64,000 nucleotides of DNA, taken from Nocardioides sp. URHA0020. Lineage in GTDB: Bacteria > Actinomycetota > Actinomycetes > Propionibacteriales > Nocardioidaceae. The stretch spans positions 1 to 64,000 of the forward strand of contig NZ_KK211171.1 of assembly GCF_000620705.1 (NCBI RefSeq), written 5' to 3'. The notes below the pieces were generated by a model, which did no database searches, was not told the DNA's origin, and was given only the letters and a program-made list of their open reading frames with translations. The position numbers were made by a program, and so were the translations under genes. The first letter of the stretch is position 1; each line of letters begins with the position of its first letter. This document shows positions 25,275 to 33,456 of the stretch, piece by piece.

Positions 25275-26153
25275 TCAATCTGGCGCGAGCACCGTCGGGC
25301 GCCGCCGACGAGGAGCCGGTTGGCAGACCGGGCAGAAGTACGACGACCGGTTCATGAAGGCGATCCGGCGGATCGGCGTACCGCACCGCTCACACGGCTC
25401 GCCCTCGCGGCCGTAGGCGTGCAGCGACCGGTCGAAGTAGCCCGACTCGCCGTTGACGTTGACGTAGAGGGCGTCGAACGACGTGCCGCCCTGGCCGAGC
25501 GCGGACACCATCACCTCGCGGGCGTGGCCGAGCAGCTCGCGGGCCTGGGTGGCGCTCAACCGGTCCCCCGGCCGCTCGCCGTGGATCCGGGCCCGCCACA
25601 GCGCCTCGTCGGCGTAGATGTTGCCAACCCCCGAGACGAGGTTCTGGTTGAGGAGCTGGCGCTTGACCCCGGAGGCGCGCTTGCGGACCGTGCGCACGAA
25701 GGCGTCGTCGTCGAACTCCGGGTCCAGCGGGTCGCGCGCGATGTGCGCGATCTCCGCGGGGAGGTCGGCTCCACCGGTCGAGATGGACAGCCCCCCGAAC
25801 ATGCGCTGGTCGACGAAGCGCATCTCGCGGCCCTCGTCGGCGCCCTCCAGCGTGAAGCGCACCCGCAGGTGGCGCTCGTCCGGGGCCGTCGGCGGCTGCA
25901 CCAGGATCTGACCGCTCATGCCGAGGTGACCGAGCAGTGCGTCGCCGTTGTCCAGCGGCAGCCAGAGGTACTTGCCGCGGCGGCTGGCGGCCTCGATCCG
26001 GCGTCCGACGAGGGCGGCAGCGAAGCCCTCCGGGCCGCGCGGGTCACGGCGGACGGGCCGAGGGTGCAGGACCTCGACGTGGGTGACCGTGGCGCCGACG
26101 ACGTGGCGCTCGAGGCCGGCGCGGACGACCTCGACCTCGGGCAGCTCGGGCAC
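25275..26153 (-). CDS. mutM: Formamidopyrimidine-DNA glycosylase
   Basis: Base-excision-repair enzyme that removes 8-oxoguanine and FaPy. Pro and Glu of the N-terminal PELPEVE are the catalytic nucleophile and acid. The helix-two-turn-helix is SGVGNIYADEALWRA, and the C-terminal zinc finger is CERCGTPIRR then YFCPVCQ. 292 residues with a GTG start at 26153. It follows rnc by 9 nt, a frequent rnc-mutM-smc order in actinobacteria. Confidence 0.97.
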   Translation of the reverse strand: MPELPEVEVVRAGLERHVVGATVTHVEVLHPRPVRRDPRGPEGFAAALVGRRIEAASRRGKYLWLPLDNGDALLGHLGMSGQILVQPPTAPDERHLRVRFTLEGADEGREMRFVDQRMFGGLSISTGGADLPAEIAHIARDPLDPEFDDDAFVRTVRKRASGVKRQLLNQNLVSGVGNIYADEALWRARIHGERPGDRLSATQARELLGHAREVMVSALGQGGTSFDALYVNVNGESGYFDRSLHAYGREGEPCERCGTPIRRIAFMNRSSYFCPVCQPAPRRRRPTVLAPD

Positions 26154-26162
26154 CGGAGCGGG

Positions 26163-26966
26163 TCAGGCCTGGTCGGTGGCGGCGGTGGCGTCGGTCGTCT
26201 CGGTGGCGGCCGCGGCGGCGAAGCCGGCGACGATCTCGCCGTACGCCGTCTCGGCGGCTGCCTGCTCGGCCTCCTTCTTCGACCGGCCCACACCGTTGCC
26301 GTAGAGGCCGGTGCCGACGCGCACCTGGGCGGTGAAGGTCTTCATGTGGTCGGGGCCCTCGTCGGCGATGACGTACTCGGGCACTCCCAGACCGTGCTCG
26401 GCGGAGAGCTCCTGCAGGGAGGTCTTCCAGTCGAGGCCGGCGCCCATCGCGGACGCGGCCTCGATGAGCGGGTCGAACAGGCGGTGCACGACGACCGCCG
26501 ACGTCTCATAGCCGCCACCGCTGAGGTGCACGGCTCCGATGACGGCCTCGACGGTGTCGGAGAGGATCGACGCCTTCTCACGGCCACCGGTCGACTCCTC
26601 GCCACGGCCGAGCATGACGTGGTCGCCGATGCCGATGCCGCGACCGACCCCGGCCAGGGCACGGGCGTTGACGACCGCCGCGCGCAGCTTGGCCAGCCGA
26701 CCCTCGGAGAGGTCGGGATGGGTGCGGTAGAGCGTCTCGGTGACGACGACCCCGAGGACGGAGTCGCCGAGGAACTCCAGCCGCTCATTGGTCGGCAGGC
26801 CACCGTTCTCGTACGCGTACGAGCGGTGCGTCAGCGCGCGCTCGAGCAGCTCGGGGTCGAGCTCGGGGTCCCCGAGCGCTGCTCGCAGCGCGGCGTAGTT
26901 GGTCAGCGGACCGAGGCCGGTCAGAGGACCTGACGACGGTCGGCGCGCGCGCCGTACTGGCCGCAC
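26163..26966 (-). CDS. rnc: Ribonuclease III
   Basis: Double-strand-specific RNase that processes rRNA precursors. Catalytic motif NERLEFLGDSVLGVVV and second-metal region SILSDTVEAVIGAV; dsRNA-binding domain from DWKTSLQELS to GVGRSKKEAEQAAA, then an Ala/Thr tail. The only canonical start in frame, GTG 26966, overlaps rpmF by 46 bp and adds an Arg-rich segment. A CTG at 26924 overlapping the rpmF stop as CTGA, or a CTG at 26906, would give a more family-like N-terminus. Function is certain; the start is not. Confidence 0.95.
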   Translation of the reverse strand: MRPVRRARRPSSGPLTGLGPLTNYAALRAALGDPELDPELLERALTHRSYAYENGGLPTNERLEFLGDSVLGVVVTETLYRTHPDLSEGRLAKLRAAVVNARALAGVGRGIGIGDHVMLGRGEESTGGREKASILSDTVEAVIGAVHLSGGGYETSAVVVHRLFDPLIEAASAMGAGLDWKTSLQELSAEHGLGVPEYVIADEGPDHMKTFTAQVRVGTGLYGNGVGRSKKEAEQAAAETAYGEIVAGFAAAAATETTDATAATDQA

Positions 26967-27106
26967 TCACCGCACGCCGTGTGCGGGAGGTGCTTGGCAC
27001 CGCAGGCGGGGTTGGCGCAGGTCGCCAGGTTGGCCGGGACGGCCTTCCAGGCAGAGCGACGGTGGCGCGTGTTGCTCCGCGACATCTTCCGCTTCGGGAC
27101 AGCCAC
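26921..27106 (-). CDS. rpmF: 50S ribosomal protein L32
   Basis: 61 residues, MAVPKRKMSRSNTRHRRSAWK, followed by a Cys4 zinc ribbon (CANPAC and CGEC). This is the zinc-binding (C+) form. GTG 27106 is preceded by AGAGGAG. It lies 67 nt after yceD, the standard yceD-rpmF pair, and overlaps the annotated rnc frame. Confidence 0.97.
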   Translation of the reverse strand: MAVPKRKMSRSNTRHRRSAWKAVPANLATCANPACGAKHLPHTACGECGQYGARADRRQVL

Positions 27107-27173
27107 AGTTTTCTCCTCTACCAGGACCGGACGGACCGGTCGTGTGTGGTCATTCTAAGACGTGCTGGGGGTC

Positions 27174-27716
27174 TTACTGGTCCTGCTGGGTCTGGTCCTG
27201 CTCGTCCGGCTCCTGCTGGAGGGCGGTGAGCCCGGCCCAGCGGGGGTCGATCGGGTCGTCGTGCGCATGGTCGGGGTCGTCGGCCAGGCGGGCGCCACAC
27301 TCGACGCACAACCCGGGACAGTCGTCCATGCACAGCGGCCGGAACGGCAGTGCGAGCACCACCGCGTCCCGCAGCAGGGGCTCGAGGTCGAGCAGGTCTC
27401 CCTCGAGCGTGCTGACCCCGTTGTCCTCGTCGGAGGAGTAGTCCTGGTCGCCGTAGACGAACAGCTCCTGGAACGTGACCTCCGACTGCTCGGAGATCGG
27501 CTCCAGGCACCGTGCGCACTCACCGTCGAGCACCGCCGAGGCGGTGCCCGTGACCAGCACACCCTCCATGACCGCTTCGAGCCGCAGGTCGATCTCGACC
27601 GGCGAACCTTCCGGGACACGGAGGACTTCGATGCCAAGATCTGCAGGCGCCGGAACAGTCAGCTCCACCTGTCGCTGGGACCCCGGGCGGCGGCCGAGCT
27701 CGCGGGTATCGAGCAC
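27174..27716 (-). CDS. yceD: YceD/DUF177 family protein
   Basis: 180-residue DUF177 protein, linked in other bacteria to 23S rRNA accumulation and to plsX/rpmF expression. Conserved Cys positions are in GECARCLEP and CMDDCPGLCVECGARL. GTG start at 27716. It precedes rpmF, the near-universal neighbour, so the two are probably co-transcribed. The C-terminus is Gln/Asp-rich (EPDEQDQTQQDQ). Confidence 0.9.
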   Translation of the reverse strand: MLDTRELGRRPGSQRQVELTVPAPADLGIEVLRVPEGSPVEIDLRLEAVMEGVLVTGTASAVLDGECARCLEPISEQSEVTFQELFVYGDQDYSSDEDNGVSTLEGDLLDLEPLLRDAVVLALPFRPLCMDDCPGLCVECGARLADDPDHAHDDPIDPRWAGLTALQQEPDEQDQTQQDQ

Positions 27717-27824
27717 GAGCGGCGCTCTCGGGTCCAGGCTGCTCAGGTTTCTACTTCCGGTTCAGGCGCAAACAGATCAGCGAGAAGCGTACCCGGCAGT
27801 CTCGCTACCGAGCAAAACAGTGCG

Positions 27825-27879
27825 TCATCGCTGGGTCATCGGTGGGCTATCGCTCGGTCACCGCTGGGTCATTGCTGGG
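27825..27879. repeat. Five 11-bp tandem repeats
   Basis: Units beginning at 27825, 27836, 27847, 27858 and 27869. The typical unit is TCATCGCTGGG, with one to three changes in the other copies. The last unit contains the coaD stop codon and final codons. The 11-bp period is one helical turn. It could be a slippage-prone array or a set of helically phased binding sites between coaD and yceD. Confidence 0.8.
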
Positions 27880-28348
27880 CCAGGCGTGCCGCCAGACGAC
27901 CGTGCACGGCCGGCGGGACGAGCGCCGAGACGTCGCCCCCGAGGGAGGCGACCTCCTTGACCAGGCTCGAGGAGACGTAGCCCAGGGCCGCGCTCGTGGG
28001 CACGAACACGGTCTCCACCCCGGTCAGGTGGGCGTTCATCTGGGCCATCGGCAGCTCGTACTCGTAGTCGTTGCCCCCGCGCAGGCCCTTGACGATCGCC
28101 TGCGCGCCGATCTCGCGGCAGAAGTCGACGATCAGGCCCGTGAAGCCCATCACGGTGACGTTGGGCAGGTCCGCGCTCACCGCGCGCAGCATCTCCATCC
28201 GCTCGTCGGGGTCGAAGAGGCGCGACTTGGACGGGTTGGTCCCGGTGGCGATCACGAGCTCGTCGAACAGGCCGGCGGCCCGCCGGAAGATGTCCACGTG
28301 GCCGTTGGTCACCGGGTCGAACGAGCCGGGGCACACGGCGCGAGTCAT
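27869..28348 (-). CDS. coaD: Phosphopantetheine adenylyltransferase
   Basis: Coenzyme A synthesis: transfers AMP from ATP to 4'-phosphopantetheine. 159 residues with the nucleotidyltransferase motif CPGSFDPVTNGHVDI (T/HxGH type) and the C-terminal YVSSSLVKEVA (ISSSxVRE-like). ATG 28348 has TAGCCT 7 nt upstream, a leaderless layout. It is next to rsmD, the usual rsmD-coaD pair. The 3' end is built into an 11-bp tandem array. Confidence 0.96.
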   Translation of the reverse strand: MTRAVCPGSFDPVTNGHVDIFRRAAGLFDELVIATGTNPSKSRLFDPDERMEMLRAVSADLPNVTVMGFTGLIVDFCREIGAQAIVKGLRGGNDYEYELPMAQMNAHLTGVETVFVPTSAALGYVSSSLVKEVASLGGDVSALVPPAVHGRLAARLAQQ

Positions 28349-28358
28349 GGCGTGGAGG

Positions 28359-28931
28359 CTACCGCTTCCCGGAGTCGGCCTCGGCGTACCAGAGCGTGGT
28401 CTCGCCGTAGCGCTTGGTGCGGGTGTCGGTGAAGCCCCCGGGCCAGGTCGGCTCCGGACTGCGGGAGGAGCGCTCGACGACGACGAGCGCGCCCGGCACC
28501 AGCCAGCCGTGCTCGACCAGGGAGGCGAGGTCGGCGGCGACCTCCTCGTCGGTGAGGGGGTACGGCGGGTCCGAGAAGACGACGTCGTACGGCGCGCTCG
28601 GCGGCTTGCGCAGCGTCGTGGCGACCGGGGCAGCGAGGACCGTGGCCTTCGCGAAGCCGATCGTGCGGGCGTTCTCGGAGATCAGCGCCGCCGTACGCCG
28701 GTCCTGCTCGACGAGCGTGACGACCCCGGCCCCACGCGACCAGCCCTCGAGGCCGACCGCGCCGGAGCCGGCGTACAGGTCCAGGAAGCGCAGACCGTGG
28801 AGGGAGCCGCACCACGACTCGATCGCGGAGAAGAGCGCCTCGCGCACCCGGTCGCTGGTGGGTCGCGTCGTGGCTCCCCGGGGCGTCGCGAGCCGGCGAC
28901 CACCGGCCGCGCCCCCGATGATGCGCGTCAT
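28359..28931 (-). CDS. rsmD: 16S rRNA (guanine966-N2)-methyltransferase
   Basis: 190 residues. SAM-binding motif FLDLYAGSGAVGLE and catalytic motif SDPPYPL (DPPY), the signature of N2-guanine methylases. ATG 28931 starts the family-typical MTRIIGGAAGGRRL. It lies 7 nt after recG and 10 nt before coaD, the recG-rsmD-coaD operon order. Confidence 0.96.
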   Translation of the reverse strand: MTRIIGGAAGGRRLATPRGATTRPTSDRVREALFSAIESWCGSLHGLRFLDLYAGSGAVGLEGWSRGAGVVTLVEQDRRTAALISENARTIGFAKATVLAAPVATTLRKPPSAPYDVVFSDPPYPLTDEEVAADLASLVEHGWLVPGALVVVERSSRSPEPTWPGGFTDTRTKRYGETTLWYAEADSGKR

Positions 28932-28938
28932 CGGCCGA

Positions 28939-31176
28939 TCACGACTTCTCCATGAAGTCCGACTGCACGGACTGCTCGAGCCGGGCGACCGCGGCCGCCA
29001 GGTCCGGGGCATGGGCGAGGTCGGCATCGGCGTCGAGCAGGCCGGTCGCGGCCTCTCGCGCCTGCACGATCGTCTTCTCGTCGCGAAGCACGCGCAGATT
29101 CTGCAGCCCCGAGCGGTATCCCGACTGCGATTTGCCCAGAACGTCTCCCTCACGACGCTGCTCGAGGTCGACCCGGCTCAGCTCGAAGCCGTCGGTGGTG
29201 CCGGCGACGGCGTCCAGGCGGTCGCGCGCCGGAGTGCCCAGCTCGGCGCGCGAGACCAGGAGGCAGAGGCCCGGCAGCCCGCCCCGGCCGACCCGGCCGC
29301 GCAGCTGGTGGAGCTGGGAGACGCCGAAGCGCTCGGCGTCGATGAGCACCATCGCGGTGGCGTTGGCGACGTCGACGCCGACCTCGATGACGGTGGTCGC
29401 GACCAGGACGTCGATGTCACCCGCGGCGTAGGCCCGCATCACGCGGTCCTTCTCCTCCGGTGGCAGCCGGCCGTGGAGCTTCTCGACCCGCAGCCCGGCC
29501 AGCGGACCGGCGCTGAGCTGCGCGGCGACCTCCTCGACCGCGGCCAGCCCACCGGCCGGCTTCTCGGGGGTCACGGTGTCACCGTCCTCGTCGAGCTCGA
29601 GCTGGTCGCTCTCCCCCTGCTCCTGCTCGTCGCCGGTGATGCGCGGGCACACGACGTACACCTGGTGGCCCTTCTGGACCTCCTCGCGCACCCGGTCCCA
29701 GACCCGCCCGAACCACGTCGGGTGCTCGGCCAGGGGTACGACGTTGGTCTGGATCGGTGCGCGCCCGGCGGGCAGCTCGGTCAGCGTGGAGACCTCGAGG
29801 TCGCCGAAGACCGTCATCGCGACGGTGCGCGGGATCGGCGTCGCCGTCATCACGAGCACGTGGGGCGGGCTGCCGGCCTTGTCGGTGAGGGCGGCCCGCT
29901 GCTCGACCCCGAAGCGGTGCTGCTCGTCGACGACGACGAGCCCGAGGTCGGCGAAGATCACGTTGTCCTCGAGCAGCGCGTGGGTGCCGATGACGATGCC
30001 CGCCTCCCCCGTCGCGAGGCGCGACATCGGAGCGGTGCGCTGGGCCTTGGTCATCGAGCCGGTGAGCAGCTCGACAATGGTCGCGTCCGAGGCGCCGCCG
30101 AGCATGCCCCCGGCGGCGAGGTCGCCGAGCATCGCGGTGATCGAGCGGTGGTGCTGCTGGGCGAGCACCTCGGTCGGCGCCAGCAGCGCGGCCTGCCCGC
30201 CGGAGTCGACGACGCGGAGCATCGCGCGGAGCGCGACCAGGGTCTTGCCGGAGCCCACCTCACCCTGCAGCAACCGGTTCATCGGGTGCGGCTCGGCGAG
30301 GTCGGCGTCGATCTGCTCACCGATCTCGCGCTGCCCGGTGGTGAGTTCGAAGGGCAGCCGCTCGTCGAAGGCCGCCAGCAGCGTGCCCTGGTCCCCCCGG
30401 CGCGCCTGGGCACCGAGGGCCCGGACCGCGCGCCGCCGCCGCGCCAGGACGAGCTGGGTGACCAGCGCCTCGTCGAAGCGGAAGCGGCGCTGGGCGCTGG
30501 TGATCTCGGCGTACGACCCGGGTGCGTGGATCAGCTCGATCGCCTCGCGGGAGCCGAGCAGGCCGTACTCCTCGCGGGTGGCCGACGGCAGCAGGTCGGG
30601 GACGTCCGGGACCACCGAGAGCGCGAACGAGATCGCGCGCTGGAGGTCCCAGGAGTCGACGCCCTTGGTGAGGGGGTAGATCGGGTAGAAGGCGCGCAGG
30701 GTCTCCAAGGAGAGCTCGGCGGTGTCCTCGCCGCCCTCGCCGAAGAGCACCATCTGGGGGTTGGTGAGCTGCCACTCGTCGCGGAAGCGGTTGACCTTGC
30801 CGAGGAAGATCCCGCGGCGGCCCTCGCTGAGGCGGTGGGTGTTCCACTCCGCGACGTGCTTGGCCTTCGCGAAGAAGGACATCCGCAGCCGCGGGCCGTC
30901 GGTGTGCACGACGGTGTCGACGCGGTACGCCGGGCGACCGGTGCGCCTGTCCTGGTAGGTGCGGATCTCCGGGCGGCCCAGCTGGCCGGACACCGTGAGC
31001 ATCTCACCCTCGTGGAGCTGCTCGACCTTGGTCAGCTCGCCCGTCTTGACGTAGCGACGCGGGAAGTGGTGCAGCAGGTCGCCGACGGTGCGCAGCCCGA
31101 GCCGCTCGACGATGCCGTCACGCTTCTTCTTCTGGTCGCCCAGGACGGTGGCGACCGGGGAGTCGGTGGTGATCAT
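28939..31176 (-). CDS. recG: ATP-dependent DNA helicase RecG
   Basis: 745-residue branched-DNA translocase that regresses stalled forks. It has an N-terminal OB/wedge domain, Walker A GEVGSGKT, a DEQH box (VVVDEQHRFG), motif III MTATPIPR, and the C-terminal helicase motifs TTVIEVGVDV and QLRGRVGRG. The acidic insertion EQEQGESDQLELDEDGD near residue 520 is outside the conserved motifs. It follows the DAK2 gene by 19 nt. Confidence 0.97.
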   Translation of the reverse strand: MITTDSPVATVLGDQKKKRDGIVERLGLRTVGDLLHHFPRRYVKTGELTKVEQLHEGEMLTVSGQLGRPEIRTYQDRRTGRPAYRVDTVVHTDGPRLRMSFFAKAKHVAEWNTHRLSEGRRGIFLGKVNRFRDEWQLTNPQMVLFGEGGEDTAELSLETLRAFYPIYPLTKGVDSWDLQRAISFALSVVPDVPDLLPSATREEYGLLGSREAIELIHAPGSYAEITSAQRRFRFDEALVTQLVLARRRRAVRALGAQARRGDQGTLLAAFDERLPFELTTGQREIGEQIDADLAEPHPMNRLLQGEVGSGKTLVALRAMLRVVDSGGQAALLAPTEVLAQQHHRSITAMLGDLAAGGMLGGASDATIVELLTGSMTKAQRTAPMSRLATGEAGIVIGTHALLEDNVIFADLGLVVVDEQHRFGVEQRAALTDKAGSPPHVLVMTATPIPRTVAMTVFGDLEVSTLTELPAGRAPIQTNVVPLAEHPTWFGRVWDRVREEVQKGHQVYVVCPRITGDEQEQGESDQLELDEDGDTVTPEKPAGGLAAVEEVAAQLSAGPLAGLRVEKLHGRLPPEEKDRVMRAYAAGDIDVLVATTVIEVGVDVANATAMVLIDAERFGVSQLHQLRGRVGRGGLPGLCLLVSRAELGTPARDRLDAVAGTTDGFELSRVDLEQRREGDVLGKSQSGYRSGLQNLRVLRDEKTIVQAREAATGLLDADADLAHAPDLAAAVARLEQSVQSDFMEKS

Positions 31177-31195
31177 GGAACAGCCTTCACGGACC

Positions 31196-32857
31196 TCACT
31201 CGGCGGACATCAGCAGCGGGTAGCGCGGCTGACCTCCGTCGTACACCACGACGTCGACAGCGGGGTGGTGCTGCTCGACGTACGCCGCGCACCGGGTCGC
31301 CAGGGAGCCCTCGGCGTCGTCGGCGCCGCCGACGATGGTGACCAGCTCGCCGCCACTGCCGAGCAGCCGCTCGAGGACGTCGGTGGCGACCGCGAAGAGG
31401 TCCTCCCCCACGACGGCGAAGTCGCCGGCGATCACGCCGAGCACGTCACCGGGCTCGCACGGTCCGGCCATCGTCATCGCCTGCTTCGCGGCGATCGTCA
31501 CGGCGCCCTGCCGGGCGTGGCGTGCGGTCGCGGTCATCTCGAGCACGTCCTGGTCGAAGGCCCGCCCCGGCTCGTGCACGGCGATCGCCGCGAGGCCGGT
31601 GACCTGGGCGCTCGTCGGGATCACCGCGACCCGGATCGTCCCCGCGAGGTCGGCCTCGGCGGTCCGGGCGGCGATCTGGGCGACCCGCACGGAGTCGGCG
31701 TCGTTGGGCAGCACGACGACCTCGGCCGCCCCGCACGACGTGATCGCCGCGAGCAGCTCCCCGGTCGACGGGCGTGCGCCCGGCCCGCCGGGGACGACGA
31801 CGGCGCCGGCCTCCTCGAACAGCGCCGAGAGACCCGGTCCGGCGGCGACCGCGATGACGCGTCGACCCGCGCGTCGCGGCACGTCCGCGCGGCGCCCGGC
31901 GACCTGCTCGGCGAAGTGCGTGACGCGGAGCCGGTGCGGCCGGCCGGCGTCGATGCCCGCCTCGATCGCGGCGCCCACGTCGTCGACGTGGACGTGGACG
32001 TTCCAGAGGCCGTCACCGCCGACGACGACGAGCGAGTCACCGAGACCGGCGAGCGAGTCGCGGAGCGGAGGGATCGCGCCGTCCTCGGCGTCGAGGAGGT
32101 ACATCACCTCGTACGACGGCCCGTCCGGCGTCAGGTCGCCTGCCACGGGCTGGATCGGCACCGGGATCTGGCGGCGGCCGAGCGGTGCGGTCACCGGCAC
32201 CGGACGGCGACCGGTCATCACGGTCTCGGCGGCGTCGAGGATGACGCTCAGGCCGCGTCCACCGGCATCGACGACACCGGCGTCGCGCAGCACGGGCAGC
32301 AGCTCCGGCGTACGCGCCAGGGCTGCACGGGCCGCGGCGGCCGCGGCGACGAACACGTCGCGGGCCCGGGCCCGTGGGTCGGCGGCGACCGCCGCAGCCG
32401 CCTCACCGGCGGCGCGACTGACGGTCAGGATGGTGCCCTCGACCGGGGTGCCGACCGCGGCATAGCTGGCCTCGGTCGCGCTCACGAGGGCGGCCGCCAT
32501 CACCGACGCCGTCGTCTCGTCGGCACCGGCCCGGGCGATCCGCCGGCCGATGGCCCGGAGCATCTCGCTGAGGATGACGCCCGAGTTGCCGCGCGCCCCG
32601 AGCAGCGCGCCCCGGCCGAACGTCTCGAGCGCCGTACCGAGGCCGACCTCGGGGTCCTTGTCGGTGACGGCGCGTACGGCGTCGCGCGCGGCCGACACGG
32701 TGAGGTACATGTTGGTGCCGGTGTCACCGTCGGGCACGGGGTAGACGTTGAGCGCGTCGATCTCCTCGCGGGCCTCGGCCAGGGCGTCGGTCGCGACGTC
32801 GACGAAGCGCAGCACGACCGCGAGGGTGATGCGACCCTCGATCGGCACTTCCATCAT
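31196..32857 (-). CDS. DAK2-domain protein, FakA-like
   Basis: 553 residues. The N-terminal DhaL/DAK2 domain has the nucleotide/Mg site NVYPVPDGDTGTNM and ARGNSGVILSEM. The C-terminal half matches the FakA/YloV architecture, in which an ATP-binding subunit phosphorylates fatty acids bound to a DegV-type partner (FakB). No FakB gene is in this window. The first ATG of a tandem pair at 32857 follows GAGGA. The usual actinobacterial neighbour recG is directly downstream. Confidence 0.88.
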   Translation of the reverse strand: MMEVPIEGRITLAVVLRFVDVATDALAEAREEIDALNVYPVPDGDTGTNMYLTVSAARDAVRAVTDKDPEVGLGTALETFGRGALLGARGNSGVILSEMLRAIGRRIARAGADETTASVMAAALVSATEASYAAVGTPVEGTILTVSRAAGEAAAAVAADPRARARDVFVAAAAAARAALARTPELLPVLRDAGVVDAGGRGLSVILDAAETVMTGRRPVPVTAPLGRRQIPVPIQPVAGDLTPDGPSYEVMYLLDAEDGAIPPLRDSLAGLGDSLVVVGGDGLWNVHVHVDDVGAAIEAGIDAGRPHRLRVTHFAEQVAGRRADVPRRAGRRVIAVAAGPGLSALFEEAGAVVVPGGPGARPSTGELLAAITSCGAAEVVVLPNDADSVRVAQIAARTAEADLAGTIRVAVIPTSAQVTGLAAIAVHEPGRAFDQDVLEMTATARHARQGAVTIAAKQAMTMAGPCEPGDVLGVIAGDFAVVGEDLFAVATDVLERLLGSGGELVTIVGGADDAEGSLATRCAAYVEQHHPAVDVVVYDGGQPRYPLLMSAE

Positions 32858-32913
32858 CGCGTCCTCGATCGGGCAGAATGGCTGGTGGGGCTCGGCAGAC
32901 TTCCGGGGGAGAT

Positions 32914-32937
32914 GAGTGCCACAGGTTAGTGGCACTC
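32914..32937. promoter_or_regulatory. Perfect palindrome in the DAK2/rpmB divergent region
   Basis: GAGTGCCAC, 6 nt, GTGGCACTC: perfect 9-bp arms, 57 nt upstream of the DAK2 start and about 110 nt upstream of rpmB. A GATACT -10-like box for rpmB is at 32966-32971. It may be a dimeric-regulator operator or a leader hairpin. Confidence 0.45.
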
Positions 32938-33049
32938 GCGCGATTTTCGCCTCGGCGCCGTGTCGGATACTCTTGTGCGGTTGCCCGTCACCGGGCCCCC
33001 TTATCTCGACATCAGTTCTCAAGACCATCGATTCGTTCAGGAGTACCTC

Positions 33050-33235
33050 GTGGCTGCCGTCTGTGACATCTGCGCCAAGAAGCCGGGCTTCGGCAACAAC
33101 CGGCCGTGGTCGCGCAAGATCACGAAGCGCCGCTTCGACCCCAACATCCAGCGCGTCCGGGCCACCGTCAACGGCACCCCGAAGCGTCTCAACGTGTGCA
33201 CCGGCTGCCTCAAGGCCGGCAAGGTCTCGCGCTGA
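33050..33235 (+). CDS. rpmB: 50S ribosomal protein L28
   Basis: 61 residues, VAAVCDICAKKPGFGNN, with a second Cys pair in NVCTGCLKAG, so it is the zinc-binding (C+) form. GTG 33050 has CAGGAG 7 nt upstream. Reading earlier adds 30 residues with no family similarity. It is single-gene: a strong terminator follows 15 nt after the stop. Confidence 0.97.
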   Translation: MAAVCDICAKKPGFGNNRPWSRKITKRRFDPNIQRVRATVNGTPKRLNVCTGCLKAGKVSR

Positions 33236-33250
33236 TCTAGCGTCCTCGAG

Positions 33251-33282
33251 AGGCCCCGACCGTTTCTACGGTCGGGGCCTTT
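33251..33282 (+). terminator. Rho-independent terminator of rpmB
   Basis: Perfect 12-bp GC-rich arms (33251-33262 and 33269-33280) with loop TTTCTA and a short T tail. This is the clearest intrinsic terminator in the window. Confidence 0.9.
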
Positions 33283-33314
33283 CGCATGCCCTGGCTGCGG
33301 GCGGCCGGTGCTGG

Positions 33315-33440
33315 GATCCCCGGTTCACCGGTGATTGCCGCACTTCTCGGCCGTTGCAACCCATGAGAAGTGCCGCGATCCCCGGTTCACCGGTGATTGC
33401 CGCACTTCCCGGCCGTTGCAACGCCCGAGAAGTGCAGGCA
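33315..33440. repeat. Duplicated palindromic intergenic repeat, family 2
   Basis: Two 46-bp copies (33315-33360 and 33377-33422) with one mismatch and 62-bp period. Each is followed by the inverse of its GCACTTCTC segment (GAGAAGTGC), so each copy can fold into a hairpin. It lies between convergent rpmB and thiL. Confidence 0.8.
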
Positions 33441-33456
33441 ACGGCCGAGCGGTGGG

